From NCBI GenBank assembly GCA_963678215.1, contig OY782758.1, positions 62,001 through 126,000 of the forward strand: a stretch of DNA of 64,000 nt. Direction: 5' to 3'. Positions 8,478 through 18,118 of the stretch are shown here, one piece after another. Position 1 is the first letter of the stretch. Each line of letters opens with the position of its first letter. Origin of the DNA: Thiobius zoothamnicola (GTDB taxonomy: Bacteria; Pseudomonadota; Gammaproteobacteria; Chromatiales; Chromatiaceae). The notes under the pieces were generated by a model. It saw nothing but the letters and a program-made list of their open reading frames with translations. It had not been told where the DNA came from and searched no databases. The position numbers and the translations under genes were made by a program.

Positions 8478-8491
8478 GCTTGGCGCCAAGC
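8478..8491. promoter_or_regulatory. Perfect 14-bp palindrome near the end of jetD
   Basis: GCTTGGCGCCAAGC is a perfect palindrome, 29 bases beyond the jetD stop and upstream of the antitoxin gene. It could be an operator or part of a terminator for the Wadjet operon. There is no T run on either side, so the role is open. Confidence 0.3.
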
Positions 8492-8519
8492 ATCGTGGAA
8501 GGGAAAAGGTTTTCCAATA

Positions 8520-9782
8520 TCAACGGATCCATGCGTTGATGGTTTTAATGACATAATCCATCGGCAGTCTTTCCTGCTCCAGCCTCGTATTAACGTATTT
8601 TTTTGATCGCAGGCTTCTCAACAAATCCAATTCGTCTTCAGTCAAAGCGACCGGTTCTTTAGCGACTGAGTCAGGTTCGGCGACCATTCGTTCCTGATAG
8701 TTTTCAACCGTTCTGGCGTCCATCATTAAAGGTGTGATGGTGCTGAGCTTGCTACGGGCATCACTGAGTATGGCCAGGCCCTCTGAATCAATATCTCCCC
8801 AGTAACCGACACGCTTGGCGGCGAGCCAGGTTGCTGTCATCCATGCGATGTTTTTCCCGCCGCCGGATATGGCGATCGTGTCAGTCATGTGATTCAGCGC
8901 CAGGCATGATTGCTCATTTTCAATGATCAGAATGTTTCTCGCAGGCAGCGCAAACTTGCGTAAGGTTTCCGAAGACAAGCGAAGTAGGGGGATGCCCCCC
9001 AAGGCGGCTTGAGTTTGTTCACATAGCGGTTTAATAAGCAGCCAGTCCTTTGGTTTGCCCTGACAATCCAGCCAATTCAGCAGGCCCATATCTTTGACCG
9101 CCTCATCAATTAATGCGGCGACGATGGATTCAATCATGCGCAAGTGGTTTTCAATGAACTTGGTATCGACAAATGTGACCGGCAGTGCTCTCAAATAACC
9201 GCCATTACCCATGCCTTGCGTTAACTGAGGGATGAGTTTGACCAACAGGCCCAGATCTGAACGATCAAATTTATTCAACGTTTCAAGGTGGTCAATCAAG
9301 GCCGAGAATAAAGCGCTTTTCTTTTGCTGATCGGCAGGTGCCTCACTTTGCCAAAGCGGGGCCAAGGCATTGAGCAGATGCGTTATTTTAGATTGCCACG
9401 CATTGAGTTCACGCGTTTCATGCTCGCCAAGTAAACCGGCGAAAGCGCCTACGTCAGGCAGCACCAATTTGGTTGGGATCGATTGTTCAGCGAGCGCGCG
9501 GAAACGGCGGTTTTCCCAATATACTTCACCAGCGCGCCGATTTTCATCAGCGGAAAATGCTTTCCATGAGGACACAAATATTTGGAAATGGCGAATATCA
9601 ACGAGCGCCGCATTCCCCCTTGGCGGTTTCAATGAAATGTGCAATGGAAAGGCGGATTCGTCTTTGAGCAGGCGTTTCAGCTTGCCTGGCTGACGCCATT
9701 GTTTTCGCTTTGAGGCGATGATGTCTTCTGGTAGCAGTCCCCAGGGTGGTTTGTTGGACGTTGCGTTATGTTCAGGCGTCAT
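8520..9782 (-). CDS. jetD: Wadjet defence protein JetD (TOPRIM nuclease)
   Basis: 420 residues. The N-terminal half (W-G-L-L-P-E-D ... 'RGNAALVDIRHFQIFVSSWKAF') fits the DUF3322 domain. The C-terminal half fits DUF2220, a TOPRIM fold with conserved acidic residues: 'IENEQSCLAL' (Glu), then 'YWGDIDSEGLAIL' (Asp-x-Asp-x-Glu). JetD is the nuclease subunit that cuts plasmid DNA after the Jet SMC complex has extruded it. Its ATG overlaps the end of jetC by 11 bases, implying translational coupling. It is the last gene of the jetABCD operon and appears complete. Confidence 0.93.
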   Translation of the reverse strand: MTPEHNATSNKPPWGLLPEDIIASKRKQWRQPGKLKRLLKDESAFPLHISLKPPRGNAALVDIRHFQIFVSSWKAFSADENRRAGEVYWENRRFRALAEQSIPTKLVLPDVGAFAGLLGEHETRELNAWQSKITHLLNALAPLWQSEAPADQQKKSALFSALIDHLETLNKFDRSDLGLLVKLIPQLTQGMGNGGYLRALPVTFVDTKFIENHLRMIESIVAALIDEAVKDMGLLNWLDCQGKPKDWLLIKPLCEQTQAALGGIPLLRLSSETLRKFALPARNILIIENEQSCLALNHMTDTIAISGGGKNIAWMTATWLAAKRVGYWGDIDSEGLAILSDARSKLSTITPLMMDARTVENYQERMVAEPDSVAKEPVALTEDELDLLRSLRSKKYVNTRLEQERLPMDYVIKTINAWIR

Positions 9783-12700
9783 TGAGTGAAAGCGGTTGAT
9801 GGGTCGCGGATGCTACTTGGCGCAACTCGATCTCATCCGGCAGAGCTGATTGGTGTTGTTCGGCCATGCGTCGATCGATTTCTTCCCAGGTCACTTCGCA
9901 TAAATGGCTTTCATGCAACTCAGGATCACGTTCGGCAATCAGCAAGGATCTGGCGGACTCTCTGGCGAGGTTGAGATTTTTATAGGGCGTAATCAGGTTC
10001 ACATGGATATGCAAGGCTTTAAACACCCGAAGCACCCGACGGCTCACCGCCTCAGCCGTATTTGAAAAGGCCTCATCCAGAAAAACGGTGCAATAAATGG
10101 GCTGTTCATAACCCTCAGGCGTCAAGACATAGGCCAGACTGGCGGCGACAATGACGCCGGCGAAAGATTCTTTTTCGCCCCCGGATTTGCCGCTGCTGGA
10201 TTCCAGCACATCTCTGATCTCCAGGGTGTCCGAATCAATTTCTTCAGCGTAAAAGGACATTTGATACCTTGGATCCAATAACCGCAGGCTTTCCATCGTA
10301 TGGGACGTACCGGACGCGCTGGCTTTTTCCAACACCTCAACGACTTCGGTGAGCACCTTGAAGCGACCTTCATGATCATCGCTCGTGGCTTGGCTGAGCG
10401 CATTTTTGAGTTTGCGTTCAAAATCCTGCACATGCGGATATTTTTCACGTTTTGAACCGAGCTTCAAATGACTGCCTTGCTTGAATTCCGTCCGGTTTAA
10501 TACCTGATTAATGATTCCGATGCGCTCAAGAATGTCTTCTCGTTCAGATTCCAGATGCGTTTTGATACGGGCCAGGGATTGGGTCGCATGATTATTCAGA
10601 CGCTCCTTGAATTGATCAATCAGTTCCGGCAGACCTTCTGTTTCGAGGTACTCATAATGCGCCAGATAATCCTGCAAGCCTTCCAGGCCGGTTGGCCAAT
10701 CAGCGGTGATTGGCCGCCATTGATCTTTTCCCCGGAATGAAGCCATAACGCCATTTGCCACATTCTCGTCCTTATTTTTCGAGGCGCGTACTTTCTCCAA
10801 CTCCCGGTCCAATGCTTTTTCAAATTCCGCTTGCCGTTGCGCATTATCCAGCGTGACTTCGCCAACGCGCTGCGTGAGCAGGGTTCGGACATCATCCGTC
10901 ATGCCGGGCGCGGCCAATGCTTGAGATTTGGTGAATTGTTGATGGGCATTTTCCCGCTCTTTTTCCAGCGCCCCTTGCTGTACCAGAAGTCGTTCTTTGT
11001 TTTTTTGAACGGTTTGCAAATGAGTCTTGGCGGCTTGCCAGTGCTCCAGCGCCAATGCCAGATCGCCGCCTGATGCTTCAAGTCTGGCCAAATCCGCTTT
11101 CACGGCATCCAAACGGTTTCGCCAATAAGGCGCATTAATTTGCTCCCAGGCATAGGCGCTCAGTCTTTCCCACCGTTTGGCTTTTTCCGCTATGTTGTTA
11201 AGGAATTCTCTGGCTTCCATGGCCTTGGCCTGGAGTTCTGAATCGTGAAGTTCAGCCGCTTTTTTGTCGGCATTTAACAGCCCCAAACGGGATTTATTAG
11301 AAAAGCCCAGGCTCCAGCTTCTACGGTCATCAACCCGCTTTTGGTCTTTTTTCTCAAACCGGCCTCGCTCTTTATGCACAAGACCTTCTTTCGTCATCGA
11401 AAAGGGCGTGGCATCCAATTCGTCCGTCCCGGATACACATTGCAAATCAAATTTATTCAGATGATGTTTTAACCAGTCGCGGTAAGGGTGTGCTTTCCAC
11501 ACCAGCTTGCGCAGAAACCCTTTATCGTTGAACGGCACATAATCTTGATGGGGCTGATGCGAACGGTCATGCTGCATGACGACCTGAGCGCGCACATGCA
11601 AACCGGTGTGCCTGACATTGAGCCAGCGGGTCACCATGGAATAGCTTTTTTGTGGCGTTAACAGCGTGGTTTTCAACCCGCCCAGCGCGCGTTCAATGGC
11701 GCCTTGCCAGGGCTTTTCTTCATCTTTAACGTCCAGCAACTCACCGATAAATGCCAGTTCATCCCCGGATAATCCCAGCGAATCAATCATGTCATCCCGA
11801 AGTTGCTGGTAGCGGACATCAATGTTTGAATCTGGCCGCGCCTCGATTTCCCGGATTTCGTCCTCAATATTCTTCAGCTTTTGCTGATGCTGACTTAACT
11901 GAGCGGCGGCTTCGGCAAAAGCGTCCTGGCTTTGCTTTTTGTCTTCTTCAATATCAGCGGTTTTTTCAGCCGCGTTCTGCTGGTTGGTTGAGAATGTGTC
12001 TTCATTCAACTCAGCGCTCAATTCCAGGCTTCGACAGTCATCTTGATAGTTTGAGGAAGCTTGAATGACATCATTCAGCTTTTCCTGAGTATGCTGGCTC
12101 TCCTTTCTTAAGGATTCCACTTTATCGCCGCCAAGGTTCAGATATTCGCCATGCCTTTTTTCAACCGAGGCTTGCGCATCCGATTCCTCCGTTTCCACAT
12201 TTTTTAGGGTTCTCGCCATTGACTTGATGTCACTTTGGATCTGATTCAACTGATCAGACCAAAGCAGCGAGAGCGCTTCGCCAAAGTAAATCGCCAGATG
12301 ATCTTTTTCGCGCTGTAAGGCGTCCAAAGATTGTTTGGCCCTGGCAATGGATTGAGCGAGTTCCGGCAGGCGGTCAAGGTGTGTGTATCGCGCTTTGGCG
12401 TCCATGAGTTGCTTATGGATAGCAACCAGATCAGCAAATTCTTCGACAACTTTTTTGGCGTCCTCTTTCACCCGGCTAGGCTCCAGCACCAGTTCACGGA
12501 TCAATTTCGTCAAGTCATCAATTTTCTTCAAGCCCAGTGCGCGGGATAACAAGGCCGGGGCATTTTTGTTATCCATGTACAAATGCTTGCGGTATAACTC
12601 CTGATAATCCGAGAAGTTATGATCACAATCGGTAATGGCCGGATCGTCACGAAACCATTGTTTCAGCCGTCTGACATCACCTTCGCCGAAAGCATCCAGT

Positions 12701-13218
12701 ATTTCTTTCAGGCGCAGATTCCGCTTCGCCACCACATAGATCCGTTTCACATCACTGAGTGCATTGGTTGAACTGGTGGTCCAGAACAGTGACGCCAGGG
12801 TGATGCAAGCACCATCCTCACTTTGATACAGCGCCCTTAAGCCGGTGACGACGCCTTTTTCCCGTTTGCTTTTCACCTTGGTGCTTGAGCCATCATGGGA
12901 GGAACCAAAGCTTCCTCTCATATAAGACAGCAGGGAGCGGTCTGAACGATCCCCCTGAGCGGCGGCGACATTGAATGTCGCTTTGCCCGCTGGCAGCAGC
13001 AAGGCCATCAAACCATCAATGAAGGTGGATTTACCCGAGCCGTTATCGCCAGTCACCAAGGTGCCGTCAGGATCCATGGAGGCGGTGTGAAGTCCGTGAA
13101 AGGAACCCCAGTTAAACACCGACAATTCCGCCAAGCGGATTTGTCCCTGGACGAATAAATCGTTGCGAGCAGCAGTGTCCGTTCCGGTATCGAGTGTCTC
13201 AAAAAGATCGGTCGCCAT
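9772..13218 (-). CDS. jetC: Wadjet SMC ATPase JetC
   Basis: 1148 residues from ATG 13218 (GAGAGG upstream; an in-frame start 15 bases earlier is less likely). The Walker A motif GDNGSGKST is at residues 57-65. Long coiled coils fill the middle, around a hinge-like central region ('DEEKPWQGAIERALGG'). The ABC signature 'SSGKSGGEKES' and Walker B 'VFLDEAFSN' are near the C-terminus. This is the MukB/SMC-like motor of the Wadjet complex, which extrudes DNA loops and recognises small circular plasmids. All ATPase motifs are intact. It works with JetA (kleisin), JetB (KITE) and JetD. Confidence 0.95.
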   Translation of the reverse strand: MATDLFETLDTGTDTAARNDLFVQGQIRLAELSVFNWGSFHGLHTASMDPDGTLVTGDNGSGKSTFIDGLMALLLPAGKATFNVAAAQGDRSDRSLLSYMRGSFGSSHDGSSTKVKSKREKGVVTGLRALYQSEDGACITLASLFWTTSSTNALSDVKRIYVVAKRNLRLKEILDAFGEGDVRRLKQWFRDDPAITDCDHNFSDYQELYRKHLYMDNKNAPALLSRALGLKKIDDLTKLIRELVLEPSRVKEDAKKVVEEFADLVAIHKQLMDAKARYTHLDRLPELAQSIARAKQSLDALQREKDHLAIYFGEALSLLWSDQLNQIQSDIKSMARTLKNVETEESDAQASVEKRHGEYLNLGGDKVESLRKESQHTQEKLNDVIQASSNYQDDCRSLELSAELNEDTFSTNQQNAAEKTADIEEDKKQSQDAFAEAAAQLSQHQQKLKNIEDEIREIEARPDSNIDVRYQQLRDDMIDSLGLSGDELAFIGELLDVKDEEKPWQGAIERALGGLKTTLLTPQKSYSMVTRWLNVRHTGLHVRAQVVMQHDRSHQPHQDYVPFNDKGFLRKLVWKAHPYRDWLKHHLNKFDLQCVSGTDELDATPFSMTKEGLVHKERGRFEKKDQKRVDDRRSWSLGFSNKSRLGLLNADKKAAELHDSELQAKAMEAREFLNNIAEKAKRWERLSAYAWEQINAPYWRNRLDAVKADLARLEASGGDLALALEHWQAAKTHLQTVQKNKERLLVQQGALEKERENAHQQFTKSQALAAPGMTDDVRTLLTQRVGEVTLDNAQRQAEFEKALDRELEKVRASKNKDENVANGVMASFRGKDQWRPITADWPTGLEGLQDYLAHYEYLETEGLPELIDQFKERLNNHATQSLARIKTHLESEREDILERIGIINQVLNRTEFKQGSHLKLGSKREKYPHVQDFERKLKNALSQATSDDHEGRFKVLTEVVEVLEKASASGTSHTMESLRLLDPRYQMSFYAEEIDSDTLEIRDVLESSSGKSGGEKESFAGVIVAASLAYVLTPEGYEQPIYCTVFLDEAFSNTAEAVSRRVLRVFKALHIHVNLITPYKNLNLARESARSLLIAERDPELHESHLCEVTWEEIDRRMAEQHQSALPDEIELRQVASATHQPLSLNDA

Positions 13219-13266
13219 TTTTGCGCCTCTCACGGGGTTATTGCGTTCAATTGAGTGCCGATCCGC

Positions 13267-14073
13267 TTATTCAGCCTGCGCTGAAGCCAGTTTTTTATAT
13301 TCAGCCAGCATGGATGCCAGAAAATCCGCGCTGACGACATAGCGAATAACAGGGGTGATTTCATAGCGATCTTCAGACCCTCGGATGGTCGATAAAATTT
13401 TTCTTCTGATCATCTCTTTCACTCTGGCCAACAACTTTTTTCGATCCTTTGAGGCGTGATCCGTTATGGGCAGAAAAGGTGTCAAGTAAGACGCCAACCG
13501 TTCAATGTCGATAGTGATTTTCTGCTCCCCGGCAGATTCCCGATCCTGATAATGCTTTCTCAGCACCAGCAAGATCAAAGTGTCATACAGCGAAAGCGTT
13601 CGCCTTGCGATCAGAGTTGAGAATTCATCCGTTTCGTCATCATCCTCGCCGGGCGAGTGGCTGGTCGCGGCATGTTCCGAAGCGGAAGTTGCCACGAAAG
13701 CCACCCCGGATTTTTGATCTAACACGAGTTGCAGATAAACTTCCGATAAATGCCGGCGCACAAAGACTTCATAACGACAAACCAAGGCAAATAATTTCGG
13801 TTTTTGCGAGGCTATAACGACGCCTTGCCTCATCAAATGCACCAGGACTCGCCTGGCATCATGCGGCATATCGGAGTTTTCACTGGATGGAGCATCATCA
13901 TCTGCCCAATCTTGATCCGCTGAAGGCGCTGAATCTTCCAGCATCTCATGGGCTGCGGCATCGTCGCTCAATCTATCTGTGGAAGTGCTTTCATCTGCGG
14001 TGTTCGCCTCGCTCTGCCCATTCACCATGGAGAAAAAACTATTTTGTGTGCCGCTGTTATTGTCATTCGCCAT
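13267..14073 (-). CDS. jetB: Wadjet KITE subunit JetB (DUF4194)
   Basis: 268 residues from ATG 14073. The N-terminal ~75 residues are acidic and Ser/Asp-rich, apparently disordered, and longer than I expect for this family. The DUF4194 domain follows: winged-helix segments around 'ARRVLVHLMRQGVVIASQKPKLF', 'RRTLSLYDTLILLVLRKHYQ' and 'VKEMIRRKILS'. It is equivalent to MukE and is expected to dimerise and bind the JetA kleisin. It lies between jetA (12-base gap by the longest frame) and jetC in the same transcript. Confidence 0.9.
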   Translation of the reverse strand: MANDNNSGTQNSFFSMVNGQSEANTADESTSTDRLSDDAAAHEMLEDSAPSADQDWADDDAPSSENSDMPHDARRVLVHLMRQGVVIASQKPKLFALVCRYEVFVRRHLSEVYLQLVLDQKSGVAFVATSASEHAATSHSPGEDDDETDEFSTLIARRTLSLYDTLILLVLRKHYQDRESAGEQKITIDIERLASYLTPFLPITDHASKDRKKLLARVKEMIRRKILSTIRGSEDRYEITPVIRYVVSADFLASMLAEYKKLASAQAE

Positions 14074-14105
14074 GTTTTCAATCCCGATCAGCAAAAGGCT
14101 GCCGC

Positions 14106-15566
14106 TTATAAAGCCAACTCATCAATATTCTCAGGGAACAAACCCGCGCTCAACAAATAAGTGGGTATGGACGCCTTCAAAATCACGCCTTGTTTATCCA
14201 CTACTTCAACTGTTTCTTTTTGATCTAACGCCGTTGCGCCAACGGCTTTTGCAATGCGCAAATAAGCGATTAATTCTTCAAGACCGGATTTTACAGGGTG
14301 CCGATGAGCAAGATCTGAAATTGACATGGGGCCAAACCGACTCAAACTTTGAAAGGCTTGATGGGCGACTTCTCTGACCTGTACCGCATCCAGACAATCC
14401 AGCACATGCGCATCCGGCTCCCGTTTATTGGCTTTTTCCTCCACCCCGGAGGTATCCAGCTTGTCATCAGGGCTTTTCAAACGCATGGATTCGGGTGATT
14501 TTATGTCAATCGGCCCGACCGGCAAGCTGAGCGATGTTGCTGTTTCTAAATCAATGCCTGCATCACGAATATCCACCGCTAACCTTTCCAAAGTTGACAG
14601 CAAGCGATCAACGGCCTGATTCTCGCCCGCCGTGCCGCTTTCGATATAGGATCTCAACCCTTCTTCCGTGCGTCGCCTGACCCGAAAAACGCGATCGCTC
14701 TCCCGGCTTAACTCACGCATCAACTGTCCCAGAAACTGGTGCTGATTCGTCGATAACTGCCTGGCGACAGGCCGACTTAAAATACTGCGTAATTGCTCAC
14801 GAAACTCCATGGATCTGTTTTGGTCGCAAAGCAATTGAAAGAAGCCTTCAAAAGCGCTCCCGGCATCCGTCGTGGAAAGTAGCGCCTCCTTCTCCATCAC
14901 AGACAGCAGGACATCTCCACGGGAAGCATCGCTTTGAATCATCTGCACCCTGAGATCTTTATCCAATTTCCTGACTTCATCCTCAACCCGACGAAAATCG
15001 CCAGTCAGAACGGCAGCCAATTGGTAAATTTCGCGGATTCGCTCCCGCTGCTCAACCTCGCTCAACTCAGCAACAACACCAGCTTGTAACGCCTCTATCT
15101 CACGCTGAATCCCGGCTTTCTTACTGTCGAGCAAAGCCACCCGTTCATTGACATGCGGGCTGATCGCCGCCGCCAAATCGCGCACCGCCTCTTGAACGAT
15201 GCGTAAATGAGAAGCGGTCGTCCCTGCATGGCGCTCATCCAGACCTTTACAAAAACGCAGCGCAGTTTCACTGGCGTCGGTCTTGGTCAGCATGTCGTCC
15301 ATCTCACGTAACCAACCGTTCCTGATCCATTGATTAAGATAACTGGCGGCAGGGGTTTCAGTCACCCAAAAGCCCAACTCCCGGCTTTTTTCAATTTCCG
15401 CGTCCAGCATGATTCTGGCCCGGCCATAAGGTATTTCGCTTTCTTCGGCGAATAGATCCGCAATAAACGCCAAAATATAAGGCGCGTTATCCGCCCGCAA
15501 CATCTTCCAGGCGGCATTCTCGTTAAAAAGACGCCGATATTTGGCTTGTAACCCCTGGAAGCTCAA
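14106..15566 (-). CDS. jetA: Wadjet kleisin subunit JetA (DUF3375)
   Basis: 486 residues. The N-terminus 'AWKMLRADNAPYILAFIADLFAE' is typical of DUF3375, the MukF-like kleisin of Wadjet. It is followed by a helical region with coiled-coil tendency (residues ~120-220) and a C-terminal winged-helix-like part. The likely start is TTG 15566: it sits at the family N-terminus and I see no in-frame ATG nearby. GGAG lies ~25 bases upstream, so the exact start is uncertain. It is the first gene of the jetABCD operon, and the promoter should lie in 15567-15745. Confidence 0.9.
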   Translation of the reverse strand: MSFQGLQAKYRRLFNENAAWKMLRADNAPYILAFIADLFAEESEIPYGRARIMLDAEIEKSRELGFWVTETPAASYLNQWIRNGWLREMDDMLTKTDASETALRFCKGLDERHAGTTASHLRIVQEAVRDLAAAISPHVNERVALLDSKKAGIQREIEALQAGVVAELSEVEQRERIREIYQLAAVLTGDFRRVEDEVRKLDKDLRVQMIQSDASRGDVLLSVMEKEALLSTTDAGSAFEGFFQLLCDQNRSMEFREQLRSILSRPVARQLSTNQHQFLGQLMRELSRESDRVFRVRRRTEEGLRSYIESGTAGENQAVDRLLSTLERLAVDIRDAGIDLETATSLSLPVGPIDIKSPESMRLKSPDDKLDTSGVEEKANKREPDAHVLDCLDAVQVREVAHQAFQSLSRFGPMSISDLAHRHPVKSGLEELIAYLRIAKAVGATALDQKETVEVVDKQGVILKASIPTYLLSAGLFPENIDELAL

Positions 15567-15745
15567 TAGCGGTTTCTCATATGACGATGATCTCCAAAAT
15601 CAGCATGGCTTATCGTTAGGCATGGGCGAATGCCAATAATAAGGGCGTAACCGTTTAATCCAGAACGGGATGGAGTTTTAGCCCCAAGAAACAGAGGCAA
15701 TGCAGGGTAAAAAGCATCCCGGGATATGATTGACGGGAGTGCATT

Positions 15746-15988
15746 ATGGCTTACACGCACTTTACCCTTAAGGAAACGCATTATATCGAAACCCGACACA
15801 AGCTGAAGGATGCGGCATTGCAGGAAATCTTTATGGCTGTACTACCATTCATCGGGTTGCCGTTGATGGGTTTAACTTTGGTTATCATTTTTCCGGATAT
15901 TGCGATGTGGCTGCCTGGTCTGGGTAAGGAGTCATGTGGAGAGGAATATGCAGCAAGATTCAGATCAGCCGGGTTTTCCCATTTATGA
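15746..15988 (+). pseudogene. Chimeric remnant: IS30 transposase start joined to the end of a TRAP DctM permease
   Basis: The first ~17 residues (MAYTHFTLKETHYIE) look like the start of IS30-family transposases. From about residue 25, 'IFMAVLPFIG', 'GLTLVIIFPDIAMWLPGL' matches the last helix and end of TRAP-transporter large subunits (DctM). Neither part is complete. The simplest reading is that an IS30 element inserted into, and then deleted most of, a TRAP transporter gene. The frame may be translated but is unlikely to be a working protein. Confidence 0.6.
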
Positions 15989-16076
15989 TTTTGGTTGGTG
16001 GTCGGAGATTACCGGTGCCATTGCCGTGACCGTTATTATCAGGTTCTTGATCGTTTATTCTGACGGCATTCTGTAG
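15948..16076 (+). CDS. Possible small membrane protein (42 residues)
   Basis: ATG 15948 has an excellent ribosome site (GGAGAGGA, 4-5 bases upstream) and encodes a 42-residue peptide. It has a polar N-terminus (MQQDSDQPGFPIYDFGWW) and one transmembrane helix (about residues 22-37). It overlaps the end of the DctM remnant in another frame. I do not recognise a family. It could be a genuine small protein of the former TRAP locus, or a chance frame. Confidence 0.4.
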   Translation: MQQDSDQPGFPIYDFGWWSEITGAIAVTVIIRFLIVYSDGIL

Positions 16077-16090
16077 TGGTTCCGCATGAA

Positions 16091-16400
16091 CTATGGAGCT
16101 ATTGGGAAGGTGGATTTAACCTGCTCCCATGCGATTCGCAAATGATCTTTTAGTGCTTGCTCGGCGGCGTCCGGGTCACGATCCACTATCGCGTTAAACA
16201 GGGCTTCGTGGCCGGCGAAAGTGATTGCATTTAATTCATCGCCACGCTCCATTTGCGCCCAGTGGCGCGCCAACCAGGAGACGTAAGCTTTTTGCATGGT
16301 GGTGAAAACCGGATTTCTGGGTATTTCATACAGCACTTTATGGAACAAGACATCGGTGCAATAGAATTCAACGGCTAACGCCGGTTATTTCGCAGCGCGT
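16091..16400 (-). pseudogene. GntR/FadR-family regulator, C-terminal FCD-domain remnant
   Basis: The conceptual product from about 16348 ('FHKVLYEIPRNPVFTTMQ ... GHEALFNAIVDRDPDAAEQALKDHL') is the second half of an FCD ligand-binding domain, as in GntR-family repressors of sugar-acid genes. The N-terminal winged-helix DNA-binding domain is missing, and the frame is closed by a stop just upstream (near 16390). It therefore cannot work as a regulator. With the DctM remnant and eda it points to a former hexuronate or ketodeoxygluconate locus. Confidence 0.7.
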
Positions 16401-16520
16401 TGGTGGCATGACAATCCGCGCGAGGCCGCCTTGCGCGCGCATCATTTGGCTTCTGTCGTTATATCGTATCCAGGAGCCATCATTTCTTTATCCGCAATGC
16501 CAAAACATTAAGGCGCAGAC

Positions 16521-17156
16521 ATGCAGAACTGGCGTGAGTTGTTTCATCACACAAAGATTATTCCTGTCGTCGTCATTGACGATGCGGATAATGCATTGCC
16601 GTTGGCGGAAGCTATTCTGAAAGGCGGCATTGACGTTATTGAGATTACTTTCCGTACGGAAGCCTCCTCTGAGTCCATCAGACGTATTCGCAAGCACTTG
16701 CCTGAAATGCTGGTAGGAGCGGGCACCCTGGTGACTAAACGCCATATTGAACAGGCGATAGACGCTGACGTTCAGTTTGGGTTGGCGCCAGGATTAAATC
16801 CAGCCACGATAGAAACCTTTCGACAAGCGAATACCTTGTTCATTCCGGGCGTCATGACGGCGTCAGAGATTGAACAGGCTTATGCGCTGGGTTGTGATCT
16901 GGTCAAATTTTTCCCTGCTGAGCAAGCTGGCGGTGTGTCTATGTTGAAAGCGCTGAGCGCGCCTTATGCGCATCTGGACATGCATTTCTGCCCGACTGGC
17001 GGCATTGATCTGAATGGTATGAATAATTACCTGGCGTTGCCTTCGGTTGCGGCTGTTGGTGGTTCATGGTTGGCGAGCCAGCAGGATGTTGCCGCTGGTA
17101 ATTGGAGCGCCATTACTCACAATATTCGCCAGGCACTCGCGCGGATTCAGCAATAG
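16521..17156 (+). CDS. eda: KDPG/KHG aldolase
   Basis: 211 residues, normal length. The class I aldolase motifs are intact: catalytic Glu in 'GGIDVIEITFRT', 'VGAGTL', the Schiff-base Lys in 'GCDLVKFFPAE', and 'CPTGGID'. It cleaves 2-keto-3-deoxy-6-phosphogluconate to pyruvate and glyceraldehyde-3-phosphate (Entner-Doudoroff and sugar-acid pathways). The ATG has AAGGCG upstream. Its neighbours are remnants of a TRAP transporter and a GntR regulator, so eda looks like the surviving gene of a decayed catabolic cluster. No edd gene is in the window. Confidence 0.93.
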   Translation: MQNWRELFHHTKIIPVVVIDDADNALPLAEAILKGGIDVIEITFRTEASSESIRRIRKHLPEMLVGAGTLVTKRHIEQAIDADVQFGLAPGLNPATIETFRQANTLFIPGVMTASEIEQAYALGCDLVKFFPAEQAGGVSMLKALSAPYAHLDMHFCPTGGIDLNGMNNYLALPSVAAVGGSWLASQQDVAAGNWSAITHNIRQALARIQQ

Positions 17157-17362
17157 AAGTCTTTTAGCGAGGCGCCGGACTTATCATTTCCGGTTATTTG
17201 GGAGTGGCTGAGCGTAAAACCGATGGATTTCTAAATTTCTGTCCTATGAATGATCTATTTCTCTATACTCCACCATACTATCCAGCATAGTGTAAGTTGG
17301 TAATGAGGCGAACCAAGTTTCACGCTTTGTTTAAAAGTGGGTATTCAACATGTTAATTAATC

Positions 17363-18082
17363 ATGATTTCCATCAAAATGAATTGGCATAGGTTATGTGT
17401 AACATTGGTGGTATTTGTCACCCCTGTTTTGGCGCAAACAGAGATGATTGGCGCAGGACATGTTTCTGTGGATAGGGAAGTGTTTCTCAGCGCAGATACG
17501 CAAGGGAAAGCAGAAATGTTGTGCGCTGCTTGTCATGGAGAAAATGGTAGCGGTGATCGTTTCTTTGGTCCGGATGCCATGTGGGGGACGCCAATGATCC
17601 GGGGTATGAACAAGGATTATTTTGCAGAGCAGTTACGAAAATATCAATCAGGCGAAAGGGTTCAAGTTGGAGAGAATTCTGGTGAAATGAACAGAATAAT
17701 GGAAAATTCAGCGATGACCGAGGATGTTATTGATGATATCTCAGCTTACTATGCTGAGATGGATAGATTAAGTGTTGACAATCGGGTTCTATCTAGATTC
17801 TCCAGAAAGGAGAAACGAGAATTCTTATTAGGAGGCACTATATTTCATGCTCAGTGCGCTGTCTGTCATGGAAAAGATGGCATGGGCGTGTCTGGATTGG
17901 CTATTCCCCATCTGGCGGGACAAATAGGAGTTTATTTGAGAGATAGAATGTCGTTCTTCGCCCATGAGGCTGAGTCAGGCGTTCAATCTGTTATGGGTAG
18001 TATGTTGAGATCTGCCTCATTAAAGCACGAGGAGATTGAAGCAATTATTTTCTATCTCGAGAATAGAATAGGAAAGCGGTGA
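17363..18082 (+). CDS. Diheme c-type cytochrome, periplasmic
   Basis: 239 residues with a signal peptide ending near PVLAQ and two CXXCH motifs (CAACH, CAVCH). Two class I-like domains are present, each with a 'GxNxxY/YLRD' region and downstream Met residues. It resembles cytochrome c4-type or respiratory accessory cytochromes but diverges clearly from the c4 at 4155-4760. There is no obvious ribosome site at ATG 17363; ATG 17378 is an alternative. The stop overlaps the first possible start of the Nudix gene, and base composition is more AT-rich than the flanks, suggesting acquisition as a block. Confidence 0.82.
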   Translation: MISIKMNWHRLCVTLVVFVTPVLAQTEMIGAGHVSVDREVFLSADTQGKAEMLCAACHGENGSGDRFFGPDAMWGTPMIRGMNKDYFAEQLRKYQSGERVQVGENSGEMNRIMENSAMTEDVIDDISAYYAEMDRLSVDNRVLSRFSRKEKREFLLGGTIFHAQCAVCHGKDGMGVSGLAIPHLAGQIGVYLRDRMSFFAHEAESGVQSVMGSMLRSASLKHEEIEAIIFYLENRIGKR

Positions 18083-18118
18083 ATGCTGCTCTCTTTCATG
18101 GTTGACGGTTGGGAGAAT

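Noticed and set aside
15563..15799. Minus-strand frame at the start of jetA
   Set aside because: It opposes the IS30/DctM remnant, has no recognisable protein pattern, and only supplies the jetA leader.
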